From Candidatus Zhuqueibacterota bacterium (GTDB taxonomy: Bacteria; Zhuqueibacterota; Zhuqueibacteria; Oceanimicrobiales; Oceanimicrobiaceae): 62,897 nucleotides of DNA. Under the pieces are notes generated by a model. The model saw only the letters and a program-made list of their open reading frames with translations. It was not told where the DNA came from and searched no databases. The stretch covers positions 1 to 62,897 of the forward strand of contig JAJDAG010000153.1 in assembly GCA_029262005.1 (NCBI GenBank). Direction: 5' to 3'. Position 1 is the stretch's first letter; the number at the start of each line of letters is the position of its first letter. Of this stretch, positions 44,573 through 54,122 are shown in pieces. A program made the translations under genes and the position numbers.

Positions 44573-45543
44573 TTGACTATTCTGATTTGTTCAAGGTGCT
44601 GGCTGAAACGCGCTTGCAAACCTGGCTGCCCGCATTGCAGGCGCAAACTGAAACCACACTCGATCCAGACCGACACGGCGACCTGAAAAAGTGGTTGCAA
44701 ATCCTGCAGGCGTTGCCGGTTGTCCAGGCTTCATCTGTTGACTTTAATTCTGCTGCTGTAACAATTGGTGCCAGCGACGACTGCAATGCTGCCACAAAAA
44801 TCGAAATTGAACAACTGCTGCGGCAGTTACAACCGTGGCGCAAAGGCCCATTTAACATTCACGGCATTGAAATCAACACTGAGTGGCGTTCGGACCTGAA
44901 GTGGAACCGGCTGGCCAAACACATTCAGCCACTTGCCGGCCGCACGGTTCTGGACGTTGGCTGCGGCAGTGGCTACCACTGCTGGCGCATAGCCGGCGCC
45001 GGTGCCAAGCTGTCAATTGGCATTGACCCGACGTTGCTATCGGTGGTGCAGTTTCATGCGATCAAACATTTCTCCGGGCCGGAACCGGTGCATGTCTTGC
45101 CACTCAGCCTGGAAGATTTACCGGATAATCTCAACGCTTTTGATACCGTCTTTTCCATGGGGGTATTGCACCACCGGCGCTCGCCATTTGATCATTTATT
45201 TAAGCTGCGTTCCTGCTTGCGCCCCGGAGGCGAGCTGATTTTAGACGCGCTGGTTATTGAAGGCGATGCGGGTCAGACGCTGGTGCCGGAAGGCCGTTAC
45301 GCCCGCATGCGCAATGTGTGGTTTATGCCCTCCATCGCTACATTGCAGTCCTGGCTAAAACGAACCGGTTACCGCAATATTCACTGCATTGACGTTAGTA
45401 AAACGACCACTGCGGAGCAGCGCCGTACAGACTGGATGACATTCGAATCCTTGTCGGATTTCCTCGATCCCGACAATCCTGATTTGACAGTGGAAGGTTT
45501 GCCGGCGCCAAGGCGGGCTATTTTTTGGGCAGAGGCGCCTTAA
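44569..45543 (+). CDS. cmoB: tRNA U34 carboxymethyltransferase CmoB
   Basis: From ATG 44569 the protein has 324 residues, close to the usual 323. It ends its N-terminal helical region with PFNIHGIEINTEWRSDLKWN, then the SAM domain VLDVGCGSGYHCWRIAGAGA, and DTVFSMGVLHHRRSPFDHLF, all conserved CmoB segments. It transfers the carboxymethyl group of carboxy-SAM to ho5U34 of tRNA, widening wobble decoding. It lies directly after cmoA; both are needed. Confidence 0.92.
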   Translation: MIDYSDLFKVLAETRLQTWLPALQAQTETTLDPDRHGDLKKWLQILQALPVVQASSVDFNSAAVTIGASDDCNAATKIEIEQLLRQLQPWRKGPFNIHGIEINTEWRSDLKWNRLAKHIQPLAGRTVLDVGCGSGYHCWRIAGAGAKLSIGIDPTLLSVVQFHAIKHFSGPEPVHVLPLSLEDLPDNLNAFDTVFSMGVLHHRRSPFDHLFKLRSCLRPGGELILDALVIEGDAGQTLVPEGRYARMRNVWFMPSIATLQSWLKRTGYRNIHCIDVSKTTTAEQRRTDWMTFESLSDFLDPDNPDLTVEGLPAPRRAIFWAEAP

Positions 45544-45691
45544 CCTGCCGGCGCAAATCGCTTAAAAATTTTCTGTAACACCATAAAATCCCACACTATT
45601 TATCCGATAATACGGGTGATGTAATAGTCGATTGTGTTTCCCAACCACAATTTAGGATTTAAAAATTGCTCACTCCAGAAAAGACATTTCC

Positions 45692-46702
45692 ATGAAAGTG
45701 TATCAGATTTTGGCAGGCGGATTAAGTCTATGGATTTTAGTCAACGCCTGCAGCAATGAAAATGCATCCAACTTAATTGCAGCGAAAGAGGATTTGCAAA
45801 ATGTCGCTCAACAAATCAGCTCCGACTTTGCAGCCATGCAAAAAGAAGTCAATTTTCTCGTTGACGAAACGCAAAAACTCTATGCAAAACAGGCAATTAC
45901 AGAAAATTTAAAAAAAGTGGATACTTCCCAATATCGCCTTGAGCAGAACGGTGTGTTCTACCGCCATGATTATGAAGGGGCCTCTGCAGCCATGGTCACG
46001 GGGCTGATTCCAGTAACAGAAGAAATCAAAACGATTGTCTATTTCACAGAGCCGCTGGATGAGGCATTTAAAAAAATCATCGACAGAAATCAGGAAATTG
46101 CCCAGGTCTATTACAATGAAAAACATTCTTACGGCCGGATTTACCCTGGGTTTGATATCCTCACAACCATACCCGCCAAATTCGATGTAAGCCAATTCAA
46201 CTTTTATTACCTGGCCGATGCAGACCACAACCCGTCCAAGCAGGCCGTCTGGGTTAATGAACCGTACGTAGATCCGGTCGGCAGAGGCTGGATGGTTTCG
46301 TTGCTCAAGCCCCTTTATATCAACGATGACCTGCAAGGCGTTACCGGCCTGGACATCACAATCAGTGCAATTACGAACAGATATTTGAGTAACCGCACAG
46401 ACATCATGATTTTGTCGCCATCAGGGGTGGTTATCACCACTTCAGAGCGGTTGGCAACGCTCTTCAGCCTGCCACCTTTCCAAAACCACAAATATGTTGA
46501 AACCATAAAAACTGACACCTACCTGGCTGACAACTTTAACTTACTGAAAAGTAAGGACCGGAAAATCAGGGCACTGACAATGAGTGTTTTTGCAACCACC
46601 GCTTCCGAGTCGAGCTTTGGAAAAAACGAACTGGAAGTAAATGTGCTATCTGCAACCGTAGAAAAACTCGGGTGGAAAATACTACTCGTCACCAGGTCGT
46701 AA
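45692..46702 (+). CDS. periplasmic Cache-type sensor lipoprotein
   Basis: The 336-residue protein has a signal with a Cys at residue 20 (LVNACSN), suggesting a lipoprotein, then a long helix (residues about 28-70) and a dCache-like domain with VDPVGRGWMVSLLKPLYIND followed by GVTGLDITISAITNRYLSN, the classical Cache signature. It ends one base before the hybrid kinase gene, so it is likely a soluble or lipid-anchored ligand sensor that works with that kinase. Confidence 0.72.
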   Translation: MKVYQILAGGLSLWILVNACSNENASNLIAAKEDLQNVAQQISSDFAAMQKEVNFLVDETQKLYAKQAITENLKKVDTSQYRLEQNGVFYRHDYEGASAAMVTGLIPVTEEIKTIVYFTEPLDEAFKKIIDRNQEIAQVYYNEKHSYGRIYPGFDILTTIPAKFDVSQFNFYYLADADHNPSKQAVWVNEPYVDPVGRGWMVSLLKPLYINDDLQGVTGLDITISAITNRYLSNRTDIMILSPSGVVITTSERLATLFSLPPFQNHKYVETIKTDTYLADNFNLLKSKDRKIRALTMSVFATTASESSFGKNELEVNVLSATVEKLGWKILLVTRS

Positions 46703-46703
46703 A

Positions 46704-49700
46704 ATGAAATATAAGCGTCTGCAAAACTCCCTGCTTTATCTTGCCACCGCAGTCGCAGCTATTGTGATCCTCGGGGCGGTTCTACAAATTTATCAGGAGC
46801 AGATTGGTTCTGTTAACGAAAAACTATCCAGGCAAGTTGAAATTTCCGGCATTAAACTTGAAACCAAATTTCGAGAATTTGAAGAAACCGTACTTTATTA
46901 CCGTTCGCTTGGCGTCTTTACCCGAATGCTGCAAAACAAAGAACTCGGCGCCCGTGACAGGGAATTGCTACAAAGGTTTTACTCAAGGTACCAGGAAATC
47001 ATCGCAGGGATTTCCGTATCTAATGACACGCTCCACCGCCGCCTACAAAAAAATCCTGCCAACTATTTCGAAACATCTTCACAAATTATAAACCCTGATA
47101 GCGCATCGGCCAACCCGGAAATACCTGCTCCTCAACCCAAGGACACAACTTACTACCACTTATCTCTGGAAAAGGCAAACCAGGGGGCCGCGTCACACCT
47201 GACAATCAGCCTTAACCTGAAGCGCTTTATAAAAGACGAATTACGTAGCTACTTTCTCGGGAAACATGCCACCTGCTGGATGATAACAGAGGGCCGTGTG
47301 CAGAATCTATTTGACCTGGGTTTCGACCCGGAACGGCCAAACCTGGATTTCTCCGACATGGCTGACATTCAGTCTGATATCAGCAACGAGTTCAAAGGCA
47401 GTGTTGCGCACAAAATATACTCCGGCAACAAAGAGTACGAAGTCATTTCTGCATACTATCCAATCCGGCTGGCAGAGCAGCGACTTGGTGTCGGCTTTTC
47501 AGTTTCCCGAGAGTCAATCATCGGCGGTCTGCGCGAAAAGATAGGGCTCATCATCTGTTCATTCATTCTAATGGGTGCTTTCCTCGCCATCATATTTTTT
47601 GGGTTATTCAGACAAACAAAGCAAAGTGAAAAAAAATTCAGAAGCATCATAGAAGACATACAAGAGGTCTATTTCAGATGCGATAAAGATAAGAAAATTG
47701 TCCTGATCAATCCCTCTGCCGCAAACCTCTTTGGATACGCTGCTCCTTCAGAAATGATTGGCCTGGGCTTTCAGGAAGCGTTCAAAGTTCCTGAAAAGGA
47801 AGTCGCCGCATTTTTTAAAAATCTTTACCTAAATGAGGCTGTGAGGGACTATGAACTTGAAATGCACAAACAAAACGGAACCGCATTGACGTTCAGCATT
47901 AGCAGCCATCTTTATTTTGACGAATCAAAAAAGCCACTGGGTGCGGAAGGGATCTTTACAGATATTAGTTACCGCAAACAGATTCAGGCAACCATTCAGC
48001 GCAGCCACGACAATCTGAGAAAAATTCTGGAAAACGCCCCGTTTCCTTTTACTATTACAAGGGTGCACGACAACAAGAACTTATTCCTGAACAATGCGGC
48101 TGAACAGCTTTTCAAAGTTACACGAAAAGAGGCTTTGAGTCAAAATGCTCTAGTGCAATACGTCAACCCGGATGATGCAGAGAAGTTAGGCAAAACGCTT
48201 AATGAAAAAGGACTCATTCACGGCATTGAACTGCAAATACGCAATCACGCCGGCAAGGAATTGTGGGTTTTGTTATCATCGCAGGTCATTCAATATGAAG
48301 ATGAAAGCTGTAGAATTTGTGGCTACAGTGATATTACCCAACGCAAAGAAACTGAAATAAATCTCACTCGGGCCAAAGAAGCGGCTGAAGAAGCAACCCA
48401 GGCTAAAAGTGACTTTCTGGCAAATATGAGCCACGAAATACGCACACCCATGAATGGTATTCTTGGCATGAACGAACTGTTGCTGGATACCGACCTGGAT
48501 GAGGACCAGACCGAGTATGCCAAAGTTGTGCAATCCAGTGCTGAGTCACTGCTCGAAATAATTAATGATATTCTCGACTTCTCAAAAATTGAAGCAGGCA
48601 AACTTAAAGTTGACAAAATTGATTTCAATTTCGAACAGTTGTTGTTCAGTGTCACCTCAATGGTTGCTCTCAAAGCACAAGAAAAAGGTCTGGAACTCAT
48701 TCTCGATATAGATTCCGGCATCCCCAATTTTCTAATTGGAGATCCGGTTCGCCTGAGACAAGTGCTGCTCAACCTTGTGAATAATGCTACCAAATTTACT
48801 AAGGATGGAGAAATAGTAATTACTGCCATGTTGGAGAACTATGAACAGATTCAAAGCCCAGCCACGGGCTCGCCGGAATTAACCATCAAACTTTCAGTGC
48901 GAGACACAGGTATTGGCATCCCCAAAGAAAAACAAGATGGCATTTTCGACAGTTTTGCCCAGGGTGACAATTCCACTTCGCGTAAATATGGTGGTACCGG
49001 GCTTGGTTTGACAATTTGCAAACAGCTTGTGCAACTCATGGATGGAACCATTGGCGTTGAAAGTAATGAAGGACAGGGGGCGACATTCTGGTTCACCACC
49101 AAACTGGGGGTTGCGGAGCATTCCAGCGAAAAGGACATCGATTTTGAGACACAAAAGCCATCCTTGCAAAATGCCCATATGCTTGTAATTGATGACAATG
49201 CAACCAACAGGATGCTCCTAAAAAAAATATTAACAAAAAATGGGTCTCATGTAGAAACCACTTACAGCGGTCCGGCCACATTGAAAATTCTTCAGCAGCA
49301 CAAAGAACAAGGTCACTGTTTTGATGTTATTCTGCTCGACATGATGATGCCCGAAATGGACGGCATCGAGACGGCGGAAAAAATCAAGACATCCGGGCTA
49401 GCGGGTACGGCTGTCATTCTCATGCTTTCATCGGCTGATAGCCGCCCACCGGCAAAGCAGCTTGCACAACTGGGCATACAAGAATATCTCAGAAAGCCCG
49501 TAAGAACGATCGAGCTAATCTCATGCCTGCAGGGTGTGCTCGGACTGGCTGAAACGAAAGAGCAGCCGCCTGCAATCACGATTGTGCATGAATTATCATG
49601 TCTGGAAAATGGCACAAACCGGCTCAAGATTCTTTTAACCGAAGACAATATAGATAACCAAAAACTCGCAAAAAAAATACTGGAAAAGCATGGGTTTAGT

Positions 49701-50009
49701 GTTGACACTGCAAACAACGGCCAGGAAGCAGTCAAAGCATTTTCGAAAAAAAACTATGACCTCATTCTAATGGATGTCCAAATGCCAAAAATGGACGGAC
49801 TGGCTGCAACCAAAGCAATAAGGCAGCTCGAACAACGAACCCACCAACACACCCCAATCCTCGCACTTACTGCCAATGCCATGAAAGGCGACAATGAACG
49901 ATTTCTGCGCGCCGGCATGGACGCCTACCTCACAAAACCGTTTAAATCCGAAGCGTTGCTTTCGACTGTCGCAGATATTATTTCAAACCATGAATATTCT
50001 CGGGAATAA
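46704..50009 (+). CDS. hybrid sensor histidine kinase with two PAS and two receiver domains
   Basis: A 1101-residue kinase. TM1 about 9-30, a large extracytoplasmic sensor (about 31-290), TM2 (IGLIICSFILMGAFLAIIFF), PAS1 (about 311-430), PAS2 (about 435-550), HisKA with SDFLANMSHEIRTPMNGILG (phospho-His about 577), HATPase with GGTGLGLTICKQLVQLMDG, then REC1 (MLVIDDNATNRMLLKKIL, ILLDMMMPEMDG, about 826-945) and REC2 (ILLTEDNIDNQKLAKKIL, LILMDVQMPKMDG, about 970-1095). There is no HPt domain or separate output regulator here. The Cache lipoprotein upstream is a probable co-sensor. Confidence 0.9.
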   Translation: MKYKRLQNSLLYLATAVAAIVILGAVLQIYQEQIGSVNEKLSRQVEISGIKLETKFREFEETVLYYRSLGVFTRMLQNKELGARDRELLQRFYSRYQEIIAGISVSNDTLHRRLQKNPANYFETSSQIINPDSASANPEIPAPQPKDTTYYHLSLEKANQGAASHLTISLNLKRFIKDELRSYFLGKHATCWMITEGRVQNLFDLGFDPERPNLDFSDMADIQSDISNEFKGSVAHKIYSGNKEYEVISAYYPIRLAEQRLGVGFSVSRESIIGGLREKIGLIICSFILMGAFLAIIFFGLFRQTKQSEKKFRSIIEDIQEVYFRCDKDKKIVLINPSAANLFGYAAPSEMIGLGFQEAFKVPEKEVAAFFKNLYLNEAVRDYELEMHKQNGTALTFSISSHLYFDESKKPLGAEGIFTDISYRKQIQATIQRSHDNLRKILENAPFPFTITRVHDNKNLFLNNAAEQLFKVTRKEALSQNALVQYVNPDDAEKLGKTLNEKGLIHGIELQIRNHAGKELWVLLSSQVIQYEDESCRICGYSDITQRKETEINLTRAKEAAEEATQAKSDFLANMSHEIRTPMNGILGMNELLLDTDLDEDQTEYAKVVQSSAESLLEIINDILDFSKIEAGKLKVDKIDFNFEQLLFSVTSMVALKAQEKGLELILDIDSGIPNFLIGDPVRLRQVLLNLVNNATKFTKDGEIVITAMLENYEQIQSPATGSPELTIKLSVRDTGIGIPKEKQDGIFDSFAQGDNSTSRKYGGTGLGLTICKQLVQLMDGTIGVESNEGQGATFWFTTKLGVAEHSSEKDIDFETQKPSLQNAHMLVIDDNATNRMLLKKILTKNGSHVETTYSGPATLKILQQHKEQGHCFDVILLDMMMPEMDGIETAEKIKTSGLAGTAVILMLSSADSRPPAKQLAQLGIQEYLRKPVRTIELISCLQGVLGLAETKEQPPAITIVHELSCLENGTNRLKILLTEDNIDNQKLAKKILEKHGFSVDTANNGQEAVKAFSKKNYDLILMDVQMPKMDGLAATKAIRQLEQRTHQHTPILALTANAMKGDNERFLRAGMDAYLTKPFKSEALLSTVADIISNHEYSRE

Positions 50010-50066
50010 CCACCAGGCCTGACTCATCCGCCCTGGTCGAAATAACAAATGAGGTCATAATTTTTA

Positions 50067-50096
50067 TTGACATGTGTGCGCACATTTACTTATATT
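50067..50096 (+). promoter_or_regulatory. promoter with embedded operator for the ArsR regulator gene
   Basis: TTGACA (50067-50072) and TATATT (50091-50096) with an 18-base spacer form a near-consensus sigma70 promoter. The spacer contains TGTGCGCACA, a perfect 10-base palindrome (50075-50084), inside GTGTGCGCACATTTACT. The same 17-base phrase returns with two changes at 50464-50480 before the methyltransferase gene. A repressor bound here would block RNA polymerase directly. The start of transcription would be only a few bases before the ATG at 50111, so the message has almost no leader. Confidence 0.6.
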
Positions 50097-50110
50097 GATT
50101 GCATGATTGC

Positions 50111-50440
50111 ATGATTGCCTCTACCCTGAAACAGTGTACAGAAGAAATATGCAGGTGCTGCGACACCAAACTGATGAAAGCGCTCAGCGAACCCATCCGG
50201 GTCGAACTGTTTGCCTTTCTTGTATTCAACGGCCGCTCGGATATTAAAACAATAACCAGGCATTTCCCCATTGATCGTTCCAATGTGTCCAGACATCTGC
50301 AAATTATGTCAGAAGTTGGCATTCTTGATAAACTAAAAGAATCCAGACATATTTATTATCAGGTCAACATTTCAGCCTTGGAAGCCCGTGTTGAAATATT
50401 GTTTCACTTAGTCCAGATGTTAAAACAACGCCAAAGTTAA
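50111..50440 (+). CDS. ArsR/SmtB-family transcriptional regulator
   Basis: The 109-residue protein has the winged-helix motif ALSEPIRVELFAFLVFNGRS, IKTITRHFPIDRSNVSRHLQ (recognition helix SNVSRHL) and IYYQVN in the wing. A cysteine cluster CTEEICRCCD stands just before the first helix, a possible metal or redox-sensing site. An open frame starts earlier (TTG 50099), but it overlaps the promoter -10; ATG 50111 is chosen. The matching palindromic sites at 50075 and 50464 make self-regulation and control of the next gene likely. Confidence 0.85.
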   Translation: MIASTLKQCTEEICRCCDTKLMKALSEPIRVELFAFLVFNGRSDIKTITRHFPIDRSNVSRHLQIMSEVGILDKLKESRHIYYQVNISALEARVEILFHLVQMLKQRQS

Positions 50441-50463
50441 CTTTTTTTTACAAATACGTGCAA

Positions 50464-50480
50464 GCGTGCACACATTTACT
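50464..50480 (+). promoter_or_regulatory. second ArsR-type operator before the methyltransferase gene
   Basis: GCGTGCACACATTTACT differs from GTGTGCGCACATTTACT in the upstream arsR promoter at two positions. It precedes the methyltransferase ATG by about 20 bases. The shared phrase suggests the same regulator binds both places. Confidence 0.5.
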
Positions 50481-50501
50481 TTTTAAAAATAGAGGGCTAA
50501 A

Positions 50502-51203
50502 ATGCAAACAACCGAAACCAAACTCGCCGGTAATCCGGAGCAAACAAAAACATCAACCCTCCAGGCACAGATTCCACAAAACAAAATCGCCGATGTTTAT
50601 GACTCTGTTGCAAAAGTCTACAATCTCTGGGCCTGGCTCACGGAATCAAACGCGAGAAATCGTGCAATTGAATTAGCCGACATCAGCGACGGTTTAAATA
50701 TTCTGGAAGTCGCTGTTGGAACAGGCATGGCCTTTAACGAGCTGGTCGGGCTAAATCCAAATGGAAAAAATCTGGGCATCGACCTTTCGCCCGGCATGCT
50801 AAAAAAAGCCCGCCACCGTCTGCAAAAGCAGCATATCACCAATTATGAATTAAGGCTAGGCAGTGCCTTTAAACTAACTTGCGAAAACGACTCCATCGAT
50901 TTGTTGCTGAACAACTACATGTTCGACCTTCTTTCGTTTGAAGAAATGGACAAAGTTTTGGCGGAATTTAAGCGTGTGCTGAAACCCGGCATGAAATTAG
51001 TGCTGGTGAACATGACCCAGGGCGAACGCATCGGCAGTAGAATCTACGATTTCATTTACCAACTTTCGCCGCGACTTATGGGCGGATGCCGAGGCGTTAA
51101 ACTTTCCGACAGGCTGAAGAGTCATGGCCTCGAAGTAGAAACCAGGGAATATCACCAGCAGTTTCTGTTTCCCTCAGAAGTGATTATTGCCCGGAAACCA
51201 TAA
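50502..51203 (+). CDS. SAM-dependent methyltransferase of the UbiE type, ArsR-linked
   Basis: The 233-residue protein has a SAM motif ILEVAVGTGMAFNELVGLN (V replacing the usual G in the first position), IDLSPGMLKKARHRLQK as motif II and LLNNYMFDLLSFEEMDKVLA as motif IV. The overall form suits UbiE/COQ5-like or phospholipid N-methyltransferases. An operator identical in type to the one in the arsR promoter lies in front. Arsenite or another metalloid substrate is possible but the Cys residues expected of ArsM are not seen, so a lipid or small-molecule acceptor is more likely. Confidence 0.75.
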   Translation: MQTTETKLAGNPEQTKTSTLQAQIPQNKIADVYDSVAKVYNLWAWLTESNARNRAIELADISDGLNILEVAVGTGMAFNELVGLNPNGKNLGIDLSPGMLKKARHRLQKQHITNYELRLGSAFKLTCENDSIDLLLNNYMFDLLSFEEMDKVLAEFKRVLKPGMKLVLVNMTQGERIGSRIYDFIYQLSPRLMGGCRGVKLSDRLKSHGLEVETREYHQQFLFPSEVIIARKP

Positions 51204-51421
51204 GCACATTGAGTCTCATCGTATACAAATTGGCGCGAATATCGTCGTAAAAGTTCCCGCGGCAATTTTTACCAGTTCTCTCCGCATAAAAATATCTTTA
51301 CTAAAATCTTGTAAAAATAAATATATTTTACTACCTGCGTTTTCGTTTTCAAAAGTGATATAGAAACACTACCTTTGAAAAAGACAGCCTTCTAACTCAA
51401 AACTCAGCCGAGGGAACTGCG

Positions 51422-53905
51422 ATGCCCCAAACACCAACAGCAGTAAAAACATCGAATGGCAACCTTATTAAGTGGCTCGTTCGGAGCCTCTTGGTAGTCG
51501 TGGTTGCCGTCCTACTCATTTCAACTTTTGCTTACGTCAAGCTGCAGGGCAGCCTGCCACGGCTTGACGGCCAACTCAAAATAGCGGGTGTGGCCGACAC
51601 TGTTACCATAGAACGCGATGAAATGGGCGTTGCCACAATCACTGGCAACAACCGCCGGGATATCGCCTTTGCCACCGGATTTCTACATGCGCAAGAACGC
51701 TTTTTTCAAATGGATTTAATGCGCCGGCAGGGCGCTGGAGAGCTATCGGAGTTATTCGGCCCGAAAGCGTTGAAAATAGACAAAAAGTCGCGCATTCACC
51801 GCTTCCGGCACCGAGCGGAAAAATATGTTGCAGCCTTGAACGGCAAGCAGCGTGCCCTCCTCAAGGCTTACATCCGGGGCATAAATTCAGGCATAGCGCA
51901 ACTGTCGTCCCCTCCATTTGAATACATACTTTTGCAACAAGAACCGGCAGCGTGGAAAATGGAAGACACTTACTTGTGTGTCTTTGCCATGTACATTCTT
52001 TTACAAGAAACCGACGGTCGGCCGGAGTCCAACCTGGCACTTATGCGCGACCACTTACCGGCATCTCTTGTGAATTTCCTCGTTCCAATCGGTACCAGAT
52101 GGGATGCAGCAATTGACAATAAAAACTATCCTAAACCAGCGCTTCCTGAACGAAAAAACTATTTTTCGAACTACAAAAGAACGCTTGAAGCAACTGCCGC
52201 CGCACCAGAATCAGACCATGGTTTTCTCTTCGACATTCCCGACGAGATGCGTGCCGCAATAGGCAGCAACAACTGGGTCGTTGCCGGCAAACTCACAAAA
52301 CATGGTGGCGCCATTCTGGCAAATGATATGCATCTGCCAATCAGCATTCCCAACACCTGGTACCGTGCTTCGTTCATAATGAAAGATAGTTCGGCCAATG
52401 AAAATCGAATTACCGGTGTCACCTTACCAGGTTCGCCAATCACGATCGCAGGTTCAACGGCAAAGGTTGCCTGGGGTTACACCAATGCTTATGGCGACTG
52501 GAGTGATCTCATTCTCCTCGAAATCGATCCGGACAATGAAAACCGTTACCGCACACCCGATGGTTGGCAGGATTTACAAAAAACAACCGAAACCATTCGC
52601 ATAAATGGCGCAGAAGACTTTGCCTTTGAGTTTGAAGAGACCATTTGGGGACCTGTAATCGACCAAGATCATCTTGGCCGTAAACGTGCTTACCGCTGGG
52701 TGGCCCATCTTGACAGAGCCGTCAACCTGAATTTAATTGAAATGGAAACAGCGCCAAATGTGCATGAAGCCATAAGAATTGCACACACAATCGGCATTCC
52801 GGCACAAAACTTTGTAGTCGGCGACAAAGACGGAAACATAGCCTGGACTATTGGCGGTGCAATTCCAAAACGTGTTGGCCTTAGTGGCCACGAACCACAA
52901 TCCTGGGCGCAGGGCGACAAATATTGGGATGGTTGGCTCGATTCGTCTGCGTATCCCAAAGTCGTCAACCCGGAGTCCGGCCGTATCTGGAGCGCGAACT
53001 CACGAGTTGTTGGTGGCGAAATGTATGAACAAATTTACGACGGCTCATTTGCCGCGGGTGCACGGGCACAACAAATTCGTGATGATTTGTTTGCGAAAGA
53101 TGAGTTTGTCGAAACAGACATGCTTGAAATCCAGCGGGACAATCGAGCGACCTTTCTCGCGCGTTGGCAGAAATTCCTTTTAAAATTACTGGACGATGCG
53201 TCTTTGTCAGAGAAGCCCGCCAGAGCAGAGTTTCGCCAACTTATTGAAAAATGGGAAGGTAGAGCGGTAATAACTTCCGTGAGTTACCGACTTGTCAAAG
53301 CCTATCGCAGTGGTTTGGCAAAGTCAATTTTCGCAGGTTTGCTCGATAAACTCAAAGATGCAGACCCACGATTTCGCTACATGTTTAGCACCACACACCA
53401 GTATGAGCAGCCCCTTTGGGATATGGTAACCCGGCAGCCGGACTATATGTTACTGCCGGAATACGCATCCTGGCAGGAATTGCTGTTATCCCATGTAGAC
53501 AAAGTTATTGCTGAGGTTGGCGAGCCGTTGGCAGATCGTACATGGGGAGAACAAAACACAGTGGCCGTACAGCATCCGTTCAGCACAGTGATGCCGTTTC
53601 TGGAAAAATGGCTCGACATTCCAGCCCAGCCACTTAATGGCGACCGGGACATGCCGTTTGTGCAAACACCATGGAAAGGCAAATCCTTTGGCGCTTCCGA
53701 AAGGTTTGCTGTTTCCCCTGGACGTGAAGACCAGGCCTATTTCCACATGCCGACCGGGCAGTCTGCGCATCCGCTGTCACCTTTTTACAACAAGGGTCAC
53801 CAAGCATGGGTACACGGCGATGCAACACCGTTTCTGCCACAAAAAGCACTTTATCGACTCGTGCTTGCACCGCAGGCGGAAAAGGAAAAAATGACTGCAA
53901 ACTAA
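51422..53905 (+). CDS. penicillin-acylase-family Ntn-hydrolase
   Basis: The 827-residue protein has an N-terminal membrane anchor (about residues 19-40) and a penicillin acylase fold. The alpha chain includes RDIAFATGFLHAQERFFQMD; after a spacer the autoproteolysis site GSNNWVVAGKLTKHGGAILA gives the N-terminal Ser nucleophile of the beta chain, and LPGSPITIAGSTAKVAWGYT, HPLSPFYNKGH are family motifs. It would hydrolyse amide bonds of N-acyl compounds, for example acyl-homoserine lactones or N-acyl amino acids; the substrate cannot be predicted. GAGGGAA ribosome site precedes the ATG. Confidence 0.87.
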   Translation: MPQTPTAVKTSNGNLIKWLVRSLLVVVVAVLLISTFAYVKLQGSLPRLDGQLKIAGVADTVTIERDEMGVATITGNNRRDIAFATGFLHAQERFFQMDLMRRQGAGELSELFGPKALKIDKKSRIHRFRHRAEKYVAALNGKQRALLKAYIRGINSGIAQLSSPPFEYILLQQEPAAWKMEDTYLCVFAMYILLQETDGRPESNLALMRDHLPASLVNFLVPIGTRWDAAIDNKNYPKPALPERKNYFSNYKRTLEATAAAPESDHGFLFDIPDEMRAAIGSNNWVVAGKLTKHGGAILANDMHLPISIPNTWYRASFIMKDSSANENRITGVTLPGSPITIAGSTAKVAWGYTNAYGDWSDLILLEIDPDNENRYRTPDGWQDLQKTTETIRINGAEDFAFEFEETIWGPVIDQDHLGRKRAYRWVAHLDRAVNLNLIEMETAPNVHEAIRIAHTIGIPAQNFVVGDKDGNIAWTIGGAIPKRVGLSGHEPQSWAQGDKYWDGWLDSSAYPKVVNPESGRIWSANSRVVGGEMYEQIYDGSFAAGARAQQIRDDLFAKDEFVETDMLEIQRDNRATFLARWQKFLLKLLDDASLSEKPARAEFRQLIEKWEGRAVITSVSYRLVKAYRSGLAKSIFAGLLDKLKDADPRFRYMFSTTHQYEQPLWDMVTRQPDYMLLPEYASWQELLLSHVDKVIAEVGEPLADRTWGEQNTVAVQHPFSTVMPFLEKWLDIPAQPLNGDRDMPFVQTPWKGKSFGASERFAVSPGREDQAYFHMPTGQSAHPLSPFYNKGHQAWVHGDATPFLPQKALYRLVLAPQAEKEKMTAN

Positions 53906-54122
53906 AGGGACATCGCTTAAACGGATGTCGTTGGCATACCGATTGCAATGAATAAGTATCAATGTCATTTGGGCGTAAACATGGCCTTATTCCGGACAAA
54001 ACTGAAATCAAATCAACAAATTTGAAACTCGGCGGGGCCCTTGAGCGTTTATATGTAATCGTCAGGAAATGACGCAAAGCAATTCTTCAGTACTAATCTT
54101 AAATCTAACAGGAGAATCACGA

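Noticed and set aside
50099-50110. TTG start for the ArsR regulator
   Set aside because: It lies within or next to the -10 box and cannot be transcribed as a leader; ATG 50111 is used.
50502-51203. ArsM arsenite methyltransferase
   Set aside because: ArsR linkage is tempting, but the conserved Cys residues expected of ArsM are not seen in the sequence.
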